Below, one piece after another: positions 11,201 through 57,163 of a stretch of DNA of 64,000 bases (position 1 is its first letter; each line of letters begins with the position of its first letter). The stretch comes from Rhea pennata (Eukaryota; Chordata; Aves; Rheiformes; Rheidae). Made by a program: the position numbers and the translations under genes. The notes under the pieces were generated by a model that did not search any database, was not told where the DNA came from, and was given only the letters and a program-made list of their open reading frames with translations. The stretch covers positions 3,162,001 to 3,226,000 of the forward strand of contig NC_084665.1 in assembly GCF_028389875.1 (NCBI RefSeq), given 5' to 3'.

Positions 11201-14200
11201 GAGTAGCAAGTTAATGCATACCTATGTCTCTTATTATTTTGCACTCAGTTTTCCATTGTAGAGATCATGCGACGAAGCAATTTCTGTAGCCTTTTGACAA
11301 AAGCAGTTAAGAGCTAAAATAAAGATTCTTTTTAGTTTGGCATGGATAGAAGTAGAAATGTAACTAGTTTGGACTCCATCATGTGAAGTTACTATTTCAG
11401 CTCCTGCTGTTTTGGTCATGTTATCTGTATCTGTGGTCAAATCCAAACATTTGTAAACGCATTGTTCCTCTCTGGACTATGCTAAGATTGTGTCAGGGAT
11501 TTTATAATGTTTTGGAGGATTATGTTGTTGCTGTTTGCTTTTGCTGGCAGAAACCTTGCACTGATGTCTTTTTCTCTTTCCAGGCAACTCTCCAGGCATC
11601 ACCAGCTGGCCATACAACTTCATTTCAGATGTTCAACAGCACCTATAAGCTGTATTCATACAGGTTGGTTTTGAGAAAGAGAGCATGCTGGAAACATAAA
11701 ACGTGAAGCCAGTGAGATCCAGCTGTTTTGCTGAAGTGGGGTCCTTGCAAGTGAGTCCTTAGAAACAGAGAAATTTGAGCCAAATAACCATTTGCACAAG
11801 CTGAGTGTGGGAAGGTTGTACAGAACAACAGGCAGGCAGGCAGTCTGATAGCTAAGAAAGTAGAGGGCTCTAATGCTGCCTGTGTGCCAGTGTTCTGGGC
11901 AGAGGGAAGCAGTTTCTGTCCACCCAAGTTTGCTGAGGGGTGCTTTGGGGCTCAAGAGGAATCAACACTGTGTGCTAGAGGCTGTACCACCTTTGAGAGG
12001 GCTAGGAAAAGGGTTGGGGGAACACACTCCTAAAAGAGCTAGTTTATAGCTGATGGCCTGTTCCCTGTGCTTTGCTCAAAGCGGGATTATCCTGCTCATG
12101 TGTCAGTTTTTATCAGAGATGGGCTAAAAATGACAGTGGGTTGTCACACTATTCCCCTTACGTGTACTAGCTGCCACCTCAAGCCATCTTGCTGGGATCA
12201 TATAGAGGAGACAGGTATGTCCCAGCCAAGTTGTCAGTGGAGTATCAGAGGGAGGATGTTGTTCACGGAGGCTTTTTCCTTTGCAGTTACCTGGGACTCG
12301 GGCTGATGTCAGCAAGGCTCGCAATTTTAGGAGGAGTTGAGGGAAAACCCTGTAAGTTTTGTCTCTGAGCTGATGTGTTTTAGGGGCTGGCGGGGAATAG
12401 GATGCCCTGTTGTGGAGTTCATGCTGCTGGCATGGTATGTGGACTCCTGTCACCAGACCTGGGCGTGTTTGAGATAGATGCAGAAGGTGACTGCTGGATC
12501 CCAGGTGGCAAGGATTCGTGCCAGCCTTGGCAGGGCTTGGGACGTTTGAGCTGGAGTTAGGGTTGGAGGGACATTGTTGAGGGTATGGGAAAGTGTGGAG
12601 AAGGGCTGGGGAGGGATCTAAAACTAACTTCTAGTTCTTTTTCCTTATGTTGCTTCCTCTTACTTCTGCAGTAGGGGAAGGTGAGGAGCTGATCAGCCCT
12701 TGTTTATCACCTGATTTCAAAACTGAGTGGGAACATGCTGAGATAGTGTACCAAATTAAAGGACAGAAGGCAGGTATAGTGCCTTATCACCTCCCTCTCC
12801 CTTGCAAGACCAGCATGCTTACTGCAGAGTAAAGTAAACACACTCTAAGGGTCTTTGAAAGACTAGATTCTCTGTGTGAGTGTCGCTCTGTATGACACTT
12901 TCTCCTGAGGCTTGTCCTGTTAAACAGATTTTGTGCAGCTTTTTCTGCTCTGTGTCCTGGCATGTCTGTCCACTCCACAAAGCTGTTAGCAGTAATACAG
13001 CAGGAATTGAGCACTCCCTAAACAGATCTTTTAAAACCCTCCTGTCTCCTTGGTGCTGTCCATCCCTGATGTGTCTATACTTATCCCCAGTCTGAGGATG
13101 GTGAATGTGGCCCCTGAAAGAGATGCAGACTTGTTACTTCTGATCTCTGTGAAGAGCCTGTAAGAATTCAAAGGGTGAAAAAGGATGCAAAAGCATCCAT
13201 GCAGAGTCTGAAGAAATTGTGTGTGTGTTTAACTGCCTGCCTATAACCTGCTGAGTTTCATTGCCTTCTTTTAGGTGAACCTCTGTATGAGTCTTGTTCT
13301 AAGAAAGTGGCAAAGATGCTCTACAAAAAAGTGCATAAAACCGAGGAAGTGAAGACTTTGGATTTTTATGCTTTCTCCTATTACTATGACTGTGCGGCAG
13401 AGGTTGGTCTCATAGGTAAGTTTGCTCCTGTTTGCATTTGATTTTAAATGGCAAGTAATTGGAGAGATTACAGCACTGACACATATCACAGTACTTTGCT
13501 AAGCTGTCAAGGAACTGAGTCCTTTGCTGCACCAGCGGGTAGCGTTGGGAACTGAGGGTTGTGAAATAGGATTTGCAACATCTTTTAATCCTTTTTTTTA
13601 AAAAAATAAACTGACTACATTTCAGAAATCACTGGTGTCTGATTAACACTACCAACTAAAATAGAAAAAAGATCCCATAGAGATGAACATATCTCCACTT
13701 GGATAATAAAGCACATCAAACCTGCATTTCCGGGTTGGGTATTTTGCTTCATTGACTTTTTAAATGGAATAAAGATGTTCAGATATTTCCACATGTGTTT
13801 AGGATGCATCCCATCTCTTTTCCAGTGGTATACTGACCTGTCATGTTCAGTGGTAGAAAGCAGATGACAGGATCTCAAGTTACTACGGGTAAACTTACCC
13901 CTCCTCTGTCACTTTGTTTTGCAAATGATTTCAGATTTAATATCTTGCAGAGCACCACTGTCTTGTCAGATCTGGTCAAAAGTGATTACTGTATTCAGGC
14001 ATCACAGGACAGGACAGCACAAACATGGCAACAAGGCAAGAGAGTTTGTTAACTTTGCTTTTTTTTTTTAGGAAACTAGAGAAATTTGCTTAAAATGAGG
14101 ATTTTCAGTGTGTATTAGGGCTCTGAAATCAAGGTTCTTGAACCTTAAAGCAGGTGTGAGTTCTGTCATTGATTTCAGTGGCTCAAGGCTTGATTTCCAG

Positions 14201-15997
14201 TGTTTTTACAACAGGCATCTGTAACTGGTTTTATACACAAGCCATAAAACAGATCCTGATTTTTTTTTTTTTTTTTTGTATTTAGATAAAGAAAAGGGAG
14301 GAAGCCTAACTGTCAATGACTTTGAAATTGCAGCTAAATATGGTGAGTAAAGAATAAAATTGTAAAGAATAAAATCAAACAGGAGTAGTAATTATGTGTG
14401 AATCCATATCCAGGTGACAAATGTGTGACATGTTAAGAAGTCGGATTTTTTCTGTTTTGTTTTAATAAATACCGAGCACCCATCTTCTGGAGGTCACCTG
14501 TCTCTGCAGCATCTTGACTAACATTTCTGTTTCTTTTTGAAAATCTTAGCTATTATTTGTATTAATTCTTATTTTTGCAGCCCACATAAGACACATAATA
14601 CTGACATTAAAAAAAATCAGAAATTATTAGTAATAAACATACCAGTTAATAGCTGTTGTGAAATCATGTTTTCAAAAGGGATGTGGCATTCTCATTGTAT
14701 TAGCATAAGCTGTTCTAATATGGTTCAGTTTTTCTTTTTGTCTTAAGTTTTGTTCATATGCTTGATCATTAATCAGAAAGAGGGAAAAACTGTTTCATGG
14801 TCTTTTCTGCTTCATCAGCTATAGAGAGAACTGCCTCCTCTGATGTGCAAATATAAGCGTATTTCTTTTTAATACTGCAAACTCGGGCTTTGATCCAACC
14901 AATACGAGGTTTTTGTTTTTAGTAAACTTTTGAGTGAGTGAGCGGCTTCAGGGGTTCTAATTACTGGACTGCTCTTTACATGATCCATCCTGAGAAAGGA
15001 AGGGGGTTTTATTCTCCTTAAGTCTTTTTTTTTTGGCAACCTCTGTTGAATGCATGTGCTTGATAAACATTCTGGTGAGAAGAGCTGCTCTTGCGCAACT
15101 AACTGCTCAGCATTCAAGCTGTATCAGGACAGGGCTGAGATTTTTTTGCAATTCTTGTTTTTTCTGAGTTTATAACATTTTTTTTCACCAAAAGGAGATA
15201 CGGACACACCTGAATTTTCTTAGATTTTAAAGGTTTAAAGCAATTAGAAAAAAAGTTGTGTGCCATTTCTGTCTTTCTCTGAGCAGTAAAAGGAACTCAG
15301 CTGTCTTATGGTAGAGACAGAGTACCTTGGTCTTTCACTGTGCCAGAGCTTTGCTGTTTCTGCTAACACATCTATGTTATTTTAACCTCTCAAGGAAGAC
15401 AGAGGATAAATAGAATCATCCATCACTGTGGAACCCAGCTGTTGAGATGTGTTTTAATAGTTTGATGTTTTTCAAAGCTGGGCTGATGCTAGGCTTGAGC
15501 CCACAGTATGCACTCAGATATTCTGCTTTCATTCTCCTCAGTTTGTAAGACCATGGAAATCAGCCCAGGGAGCAGCCCTTTTCTCTGCATGGACCTCACA
15601 TACATCACCTGGCTTCTGCAAGAACTAGGCTTTGTGAAGAGCCAAGTTTTAAAGGTGATGCACAAAAGGGATCGCTTGCGAGAGTGGGCAGGACGCCAAG
15701 GTGGCCCTAGCCACTCAGTCCCTGGTTTCCCTTCCTGGTGTAGCACATGCCTGGTGATTAGGGGTGGGGGGAACACTCCACCATGGTGTAACCAGTGCAG
15801 TAACCTTGAGCACGGTGTTCACCTTGCATGTGTCTTCTCCTCCTGGGGAATTGTTTTAACTTCGGGGTTTTGGGGGGCGGGGTTGTTTTTTGTTTTTGTT
15901 TTTCCAGCTTGCCCGGAAAATTGACAACATTGAAACGAGCTGGGCTCTGGGAGCCACTTTTCATTACATTGACTCACTGAAAAGACTGCAGTATTAA
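4956..15997 (+). CDS. ENTPD6: Ectonucleoside triphosphate diphosphohydrolase 6 (NTPDase6, CD39L2), 13 coding exons
   Basis: Golgi or secreted GDA1/CD39-family enzyme that hydrolyses nucleoside diphosphates, preferring GDP and IDP, to monophosphate and phosphate. Coding exons: 4956-5214, 5812-5888, 6714-6857, 7789-7864, 9117-9152, 10195-10283, 11584-11663, 12287-12351, 12672-12773, 13275-13415, 14286-14342, 15542-15654, 15908-15997. They join in frame to 442 codons (human about 484). A signal-anchor helix lies at residues 9-28 (ending YVAYIKWH, as in human). Apyrase regions: ACR1 [11 protein letters not shown] 67-77; ACR2 ATAGLRLLP 142-150; ACR3 GTDEGVSAW 182-190 with the catalytic Glu185; ACR4 DLGGGSTQ 212-219; ACR5 [11 protein letters not shown] from 255. 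An in-frame TAA directly before ATG 4956 fixes the start in this exon; Met4 has the better context and may be used too. All key motifs are intact. Confidence 0.96.
5812..5888 (+). CDS. ENTPD6: ENTPD6 exon 3
   Basis: Residues 87-112, including [20 protein letters not shown], almost the same as human. Donor AAAAG|GTAATT. Confidence 0.95.
6714..6857 (+). CDS. ENTPD6: ENTPD6 exon 4 (ACR2)
   Basis: Residues 113-160. Contains [21 protein letters not shown], which holds apyrase conserved region 2. Confidence 0.96.
7789..7864 (+). CDS. ENTPD6: ENTPD6 exon 5 (first half of ACR3)
   Basis: Residues 161-185, ending SIMNGTDE with the catalytic glutamate as the last whole codon before a phase-1 donor GAAG|GTAGGT. 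Confidence 0.96.
8617..8656. repeat. AT-rich short repeat (TAATATAAT-type)
   Basis: Imperfect tandem and palindromic TAATATAATTAA units in ENTPD6 intron 5. Low-complexity DNA. Confidence 0.85.
9117..9152 (+). CDS. ENTPD6: ENTPD6 exon 6, 36-nt microexon (second half of ACR3)
   Basis: Acceptor TTAATAG, donor ACAG|GTATGG. Codes [12 protein letters not shown] (186-197), finishing ACR3. Its length is a multiple of three, so skipping it would keep the frame but remove core active-site residues. Confidence 0.94.
10195..10283 (+). CDS. ENTPD6: ENTPD6 exon 7 (ACR4)
   Basis: Residues 198-227 with [18 protein letters not shown], the second phosphate-binding loop. Acceptor CACATTTCAG. Confidence 0.96.
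11584..11663 (+). CDS. ENTPD6: ENTPD6 exon 8
   Basis: Residues 228-253, including a possible N-glycosylation site NST in [11 protein letters not shown]. The donor CAG|GTTGGT has T rather than A or G at +3. Confidence 0.95.
12287..12351 (+). CDS. ENTPD6: ENTPD6 exon 9 (ACR5)
   Basis: Residues 254-275: [21 protein letters not shown]. Donor CCCT|GTAAGT. Confidence 0.95.
12672..12773 (+). CDS. ENTPD6: ENTPD6 exon 10
   Basis: Residues 276-309: [20 protein letters not shown] and YQIKGQKA, closely matching human. The acceptor TTCTGCAG is followed at once by TAG, which is read across the junction as T|TA G and is not a stop. Confidence 0.94.
13275..13415 (+). CDS. ENTPD6: ENTPD6 exon 11
   Basis: Residues 310-356, with [20 protein letters not shown], a strongly conserved NTPDase5/6 segment. 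Confidence 0.96.
14286..14342 (+). CDS. ENTPD6: ENTPD6 exon 12
   Basis: Residues 357-375 ([18 protein letters not shown]). The acceptor follows an unbroken T18 tract at 14260-14277. Confidence 0.95.
15542..15654 (+). CDS. ENTPD6: ENTPD6 exon 13
   Basis: Residues 376-413, with [20 protein letters not shown]. Acceptor TTCTCCTCAG, donor AAAG|GTGATG. Confidence 0.96.
15908..15997 (+). CDS. ENTPD6: ENTPD6 exon 14, coding part
   Basis: Residues 414-442: [20 protein letters not shown] then SLKRLQY and TAA at 15995-15997. The family-typical ETSWALG tail is present. Confidence 0.96.
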   Translation, partial: LARKIDNIETSWALGATFHYIDSLKRLQY

Positions 15998-16845
15998 AGC
16001 TCCTTGAAGGTGACTTGAGAATCTCAGCTTTTGGAAACCGAACACAGGAGGATCTGGTAAAGGGCCTGCTTTGACTTCCTGAGTTCTTTGGGAGGTTATC
16101 GTAAGCTAGAACCCTTTCCTTTTCGCCCCCCCCCACCACCAAGTCCCCTTCTTCACTAGCTCTTTCTTACAGTGAAGAGTGTGGTGTCTAAAGAATAAGC
16201 CTTGATTGTACAGCATCTGCAGTCAACTTGATGTAAACTCAGATCATCTTTGCAGGAAAACTAGGACTCTCTGCAAGACATCTATGATCTCTATGAGAAA
16301 AAATGCATCTTTATGGACTACGCCTGTAATATTTGCTTGTGATGTGCAGAAGTTGGTGTAGGAAGTGGTCACTTTTGATGGAACTCTGGAACTCTTGACC
16401 GACCCAATTTCATTTCAGGGTGTTTCTCTTCTTTTTGTCAGCACTTTGCAGTGATGATTGCTTTTATTTTACTACTTCTGTTGTTTGAAGATGAATTTAG
16501 GCGTGCATGTGAAGACAGTGCATTGACACAGATGTGTGGCGGAAATGCAATGTGGAAGCCTCAGCTCTGCTTTTCACTTGCTGAACTAGCAATGCTCAGG
16601 AGCCAGAGTGTGGGTACACACTCGCAGGCGTGCATCAGAGCCAATCAGCCGTGGATCATAAAAGCATTTGAGGCTCTGGCTGTTGGGATGTGGATGATGG
16701 AAGACAACAGCAGATTTGCTGGATCTCAAAGAGACAAAAAGCCTGGGAGTTTGGTATGGGGCTAAGCAGGGCGTTGGCAATGCTGGATCAATGCAAGATC
16801 CGTGAACAAGATGCAGCCACCAAAATAAACCCTAATCGCAGCTTA
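15998..16845 (+). other. ENTPD6: ENTPD6 3' UTR (end approximate)
   Basis: About 0.85 kb between the stop codon and the AATAAA at 16824. Open frames inside it are chance. The end is inferred from the signal plus a GT-rich stretch (GCGTTTGTGCC) at about 16859. Confidence 0.7.
16824..16829 (+). terminator. ENTPD6: ENTPD6 poly(A) signal AATAAA
   Basis: Canonical hexamer 827 bases after the stop and the last one before the PYGB CpG island, with a GT-rich element about 30 bases downstream. Confidence 0.75.
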
Positions 16846-17480
16846 CTGGACCTCGCAGGCGTTTGTGCCTCGGCAAGGTGCACGTGGGGCCTGGGGTGAG
16901 CGCCTTGACGTGGCGCTTTGGGTGCCACCTCCTGCCAAGTGTCCTTCTTGGATTAAATGGAGGGATTCGTCCGTGGCTCAGCAAGCCAGGGAGCTCTGGC
17001 GTGCTGCCGGGGGGCGATCTTGGACCTCTGCCCAGGGGATCGGGCCGGGGGGAGGGAGGGGTTCTGTGGGCGTTTGGAGTAGCCCTGAGCAGTCTTTGGG
17101 GGAGGCGGGGGGGGGCAGCGTTTGGGGGCGTCAGCTCCGTGCTGAGCCCTTCCCTGCGGGCGGCGGGGTGCGGCGCGTGGCTGCGGCGGGGCGTCCGACA
17201 CCCCGCCCCCGGCGATAAAACCCCGAGGAAACGCGAGGGCGGCGCTGTGGCGTCGTGGCCTGAAGCGCCGCCGAGCCCCCCGGCGCCATTTGTGTGCGGC
17301 CCCTCCGCCCGCCCCGGCCATCCCAGTGCTCCCACTGCAGCGGGGCGGGCGCTGCGCCCGCTCCCTCACAGCGGCCGCCCCGCGCCGCGGCGCCGCCTCA
17401 GCGCGCAGGCGCGGCGGTGCCACCGCCGCCGGTGCCGGTGCCGGCTGCGGCAGAGCCGGGCGGGCGGCGGCGGCGCGGCC

Positions 17481-33096
<15,616 letters not shown>

Positions 33097-33544
33097 TGGG
33101 TGCGCGGAGGGGAGGACGCCAGGAAGGGTCCCCGGCCTGGGCAGGGGGAGGCCTCGCTGGTGTTTCACTGCCCATTGCGTAGACTTGGCTCTGCAGTACT
33201 GAGGCCTTTCGGGAGTTTGGGCGAGGAGGAGGAGGATGGTGCTCTCAGGAGGAGCCCTGGCTGCGAGGGATGGGAGCAGGGCGGTGGGAGAAAGGCCCTT
33301 GTATTTAAATGCGTGTATCCACGCTGCATGTGCCATGCAGCGCTTTTAGGGAGCTGAACCACTCCGAGTCTTCCTGTGGCTGGGCTCTGCGCTTGAGAAG
33401 CAGCTCTAGCTACGCGCACCCAGCCTTGCCCGCTGCCCGGCCTCGCTCACCCTGCCCCCACAAGCAGATTTAGGCTACGCGGGCTCCCCCCCCCCCCCGC
33501 CGTACACCATTGATACCCCCCTCCCCCAGCGAAAGTGGGTCTCC

Positions 33545-33720
33545 CTGTTAGAGCCGCGGGCGCGCAGGCGAGCAGCTCTGGCGCTTGCGCTCTGCCCCAG
33601 CCCGGCCCGCGCGGCGAACGCAGCGGGTGCGCAAAGCGGGCGATGCGTGAATGAAAGCGGCCTGGCTGCTCCGGCGGGCGTTTTAGCAGTTAGATGCGGC
33701 GGCGTTAACGGAAACGAGCT
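33545..33720. promoter_or_regulatory. CpG-rich patch in the PYGB 3' UTR (orphan CpG island candidate)
   Basis: Dense CG dinucleotides (GCCGCGGGCGCGCAGGCGAG, CCCGCGCGGCGAACGCAGCG and similar) with several NRF1-like GCGC-NNN-GCGC patterns. It lies inside the 3' UTR, just before the poly(A) signal, away from either annotated promoter. Composition is seen; promoter activity is inference. Confidence 0.5.
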
Positions 33721-33752
33721 CATGCACTGGCACAGCTATGCGCCAGGAGCCC

Positions 33753-33758
33753 AATAAA
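33753..33758 (+). terminator. PYGB: PYGB poly(A) signal AATAAA
   Basis: Canonical hexamer 657 bases after the stop codon. A perfect 24-bp palindrome starts 19 bases downstream. Confidence 0.8.
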
Positions 33759-33776
33759 TCACCACACAGCCGCCAC

Positions 33777-33800
33777 GGAGGAACCAGGCCTGGTTCCTCC
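33777..33800. repeat. 24-bp perfect palindrome at the PYGB cleavage region
   Basis: GGAGGAACCAGG (33777-33788) is followed directly by its reverse complement CCTGGTTCCTCC (33789-33800). It lies where cleavage and the downstream element are expected. Confidence 0.95.
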
Positions 33801-33814
33801 TCCCATGCCTCGTT

Positions 33815-33818
<4 letters not shown>

Positions 33819-33855
<37 letters not shown>

Positions 33856-33893
33856 AAAAGCCCAGTAGCCAAACCACACTGGGGTGTTTTTTT

Positions 33894-33925
<32 letters not shown>

Positions 33926-34155
33926 TTAGCTCAGCATCCCTAGCCGCGTGCAGTAGGCTGCCCCTTCCTGCTCGTCATGCGCTGCTCGCGCTGCCCTACA
34001 GCCGACCCCGCAAGCCCCTCGCCCAGGTGGAGCCACACGTCCCGCTCCATGGCCGGGACACGCTGGCACTTGCGTCGTCCTCGGGGAGACGGCGTTTAAC
34101 GCCCCGTAGCGCAGCAGTAGACCTCCCCCCCCCCCACCCACTGTGACAGCAACTC

Positions 34156-34189
<34 letters not shown>
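33819..34189. repeat. Homopolymer cluster between PYGB and ABHD12: A35, T29, A31
   Basis: A run 33819-33853, T run 33887-33915, A run 34159-34189. The first two are an inverted pair 33 bases apart. Between T29 and A31 the DNA is GC- and CpG-rich. These runs lie in the roughly 0.7-kb gap between the convergent gene ends. Confidence 0.9.
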
Positions 34190-34190
<1 letters not shown>

Positions 34191-34502
34191 ACCCTACAAC
34201 GGGCGTTAGTTTGCTTTCCGCTGTGCTGACTTGCCCGCCTTGCACCTGGGGTGGGGTGGAGGGGTCAGGCACAGCCAGGCCGCCGCCGCGCTGGGCTTTC
34301 TCCGCTCTCGCTCCCCGAGCACCATGCTGACACCAGCACAGAGCAGAGCCCAGGCTGTGCTGGGCGTACAGGCTCAGCTAAGGACATAGGGGACTCCCAT
34401 GCTTGAACCCCTACCAGTTTTCCCCCCCCCTCCCCCCCCCCCCCAAAAAAAAAAAACCCTCTGGCAAAGCAGGTGAAGCCACAATGCTCAGCATTGAACG
34501 CT

Positions 34503-34508
34503 TTTATT
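34503..34508 (-). terminator. ABHD12: ABHD12 distal poly(A) signal
   Basis: TTTATT on the + strand, AATAAA on the ABHD12 strand, about 1.78 kb after its stop codon. It is the last such hexamer before the homopolymer gap. Confidence 0.65.
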
Positions 34509-35245
34509 AAAACTACACCACTTTTTAAGATAAACATTTCAGTTTAATTTTCCAAGCATCTCAACTGGCCAAATAACTGGACTGGACACGTTGGGATCAC
34601 CAATGCCAGCAGTTCCCGCGCTGGCCCCTCAGCTCCGTCCCCTGGGAGGAAGGCAGCCAGCCTCTGCCTCAGGCTGCAGCAGGCAAGTTGCACCCCAGTG
34701 CCAAATAAGTGTTTCTGTTCCATCAGTGCAATAAATATAAGTGCATCAAACATAATTTCAGTGGCACGGTTAGCTTATAAGTATCATGGGTCAGAAACCC
34801 CGGGGATAACCACGCTACAGCAGAAGAATCTCAAGAGCTACCGTCTACTCTGCAACTAGCACAAGCCTGCAGCTACAACTCGGATGCACGCTGAGTGGCT
34901 TCCACTACGCCGCGCACCCCGCGTTAGCGAGCAGCGCCTTTGGGCGGCACGACTCGCCTCCAAGCACGAGCAGCGAGACCTACGGCACGCAGTGCGGCCC
35001 ATGTAGAGCAACGGGGTCGGGGCCCGGTCCCCAGCTGGCCTCTGCAAGACCCTCTGCCATCTCAGCGCAGAGCTCACCGGTGGCGTAGAATGGCCCCCCG
35101 CTCCAGTCAAAGTGGTGTGGGGGCGGCCCCAGAGGCTCTCGCTGCAGGAAGACGGCTCTTTTTTTTCCCCCACTTCTGCCTCCTGGAGCAGGAAAACTCA
35201 ACATAAGGAATTAAAAGGCAGATGGGAGAGGGGGAAATAAAAGCA

Positions 35246-35248
<3 letters not shown>

Positions 35249-35281
<33 letters not shown>

Positions 35282-35306
35282 AAGAAAGAAAGAAAGAAAG
35301 AAAAGA
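35249..35306 (+). repeat. A31 plus (AAAG)n, 58-nt pure purine tract
   Basis: A run 35249-35279 followed by about six GAAA units to 35306, with no pyrimidine. In ABHD12 RNA it reads as CUUU repeats followed by U31 in the 3' UTR. Confidence 0.95.
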
Positions 35307-35667
35307 CTTAGAAGAAAAAGAAAAGAATAAAAAACAAGGCCCTTTTCCGCCCCAAGGAAGCCCAGGTCTGCACGCACACGTGCGGGGAGAGCAGAGCGGA
35401 GGACCATCATCCTCCCTGAGGATGCTGTTCACGGAGAGGGGCGATCAGGCAAAAAGCAATCCCATGCTCTCCGGCTTAACCTCCCGAGTTCGCAATTTAT
35501 CAACAAAAAGTCACTTCAGTCCCAGTCGGGGAGCGTACGTGAAGAAAGGGAGGAGTTTCCAAGAGGACAAACAGGGAATAGGAACGATGTCCAGAAAGAA
35601 AAGATGAAAGAGCATTAATATTTTCCATTAGATACATGTTGGAAAAGGAAGGGGGAGATCTTTCATT

Positions 35668-35673
35668 TTTATT
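35668..35673 (-). terminator. ABHD12: ABHD12 proximal poly(A) signal candidate
   Basis: AATAAA on the minus strand about 0.62 kb after the stop codon. Its use would give a short 3' UTR lacking the CTTT/U31 tract. Confidence 0.4.
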
Positions 35674-36210
35674 TCCAAATGTGTGCAATTAGCCCAACAC
35701 TCGCAACACAATGTGACTGAAGAGCTAAATAAAATCACCACTCACTACCCCGATCTTCAGTGCGTTGCGATTACGGCCACGTAGCAAAAAGGAAAGGCTA
35801 AACACGTATTTCTTCGAAAGAACAAGCAAGACACCTGTGGTATAGAGACATAGAAAGAGCCATTTGCCTACAGCAAATGAGTCTGTGTGATCCCAAAACA
35901 GCAGCAATTTTTAAAGGTGAAAGGAACACCCTTGGTCCTGACACACGTCCCAGGAATGTTTGTCCTCAGCAGCACCACGCCAGACTGACATGGCTCTGTT
36001 GTGCCCACATATTTTTGCTTGTTTGGTACCAGCTCCTGGGTTGTTTTCACTCCTCCATCCCTATGGAAACAGAAGCCTGCAACTTCTCGTCTTTCTTCTG
36101 TCACCACTGGTGCTGGGAGTCGGGGTTGCCAGAAGGTGCACACTAGGGCCAGCGCAGGAATCCCCAGCCTCCTTCGTGCCAGGGGATGGGAGAATGGCAG
36201 ACCAACCCAC

Positions 36211-36260
36211 GGGGAGGAGAGGAAAGAAAAGGAGGGAGAGGGAAGGGGAAGAAAGGAAAA
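36211..36260 (+). repeat. 50-nt uninterrupted polypurine tract in the ABHD12 3' UTR
   Basis: Only A and G from 36211 to 36260. In the ABHD12 transcript this is an unbroken C/U tract beginning 26 bases after the stop codon. Confidence 0.95.
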
Positions 36261-36286
36261 CCTCCATGCTGCCAAGCAGCCAGTCT

Positions 36287-57163
<20,877 letters not shown>

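Larger units (their letters stand above)
33097..33775 (+). other. PYGB: PYGB 3' UTR (end approximate)
   Basis: About 0.68 kb from the stop to just past AATAAA at 33753. It contains a CpG-dense, NRF1-like-rich patch (33545-33720), unusual for a 3' UTR, and a C-run near 33487. Confidence 0.75.
33776..34502. other. Intergenic gap between convergent PYGB and ABHD12
   Basis: Bounded by the two inferred poly(A) signals. It holds the palindrome, the homopolymer cluster, a CpG-rich stretch (about 33940-34120) and C-runs at about 34422-34443. No coding potential is recognised. Confidence 0.7.
34490..36286 (-). other. ABHD12: ABHD12 3' UTR (distal end approximate)
   Basis: From the stop codon down to the distal signal. 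In transcript sense it contains a 50-nt pure polypyrimidine tract soon after the stop, a proximal AATAAA candidate, and a 58-nt pyrimidine tract made of CTTT repeats and U31. Confidence 0.65.
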
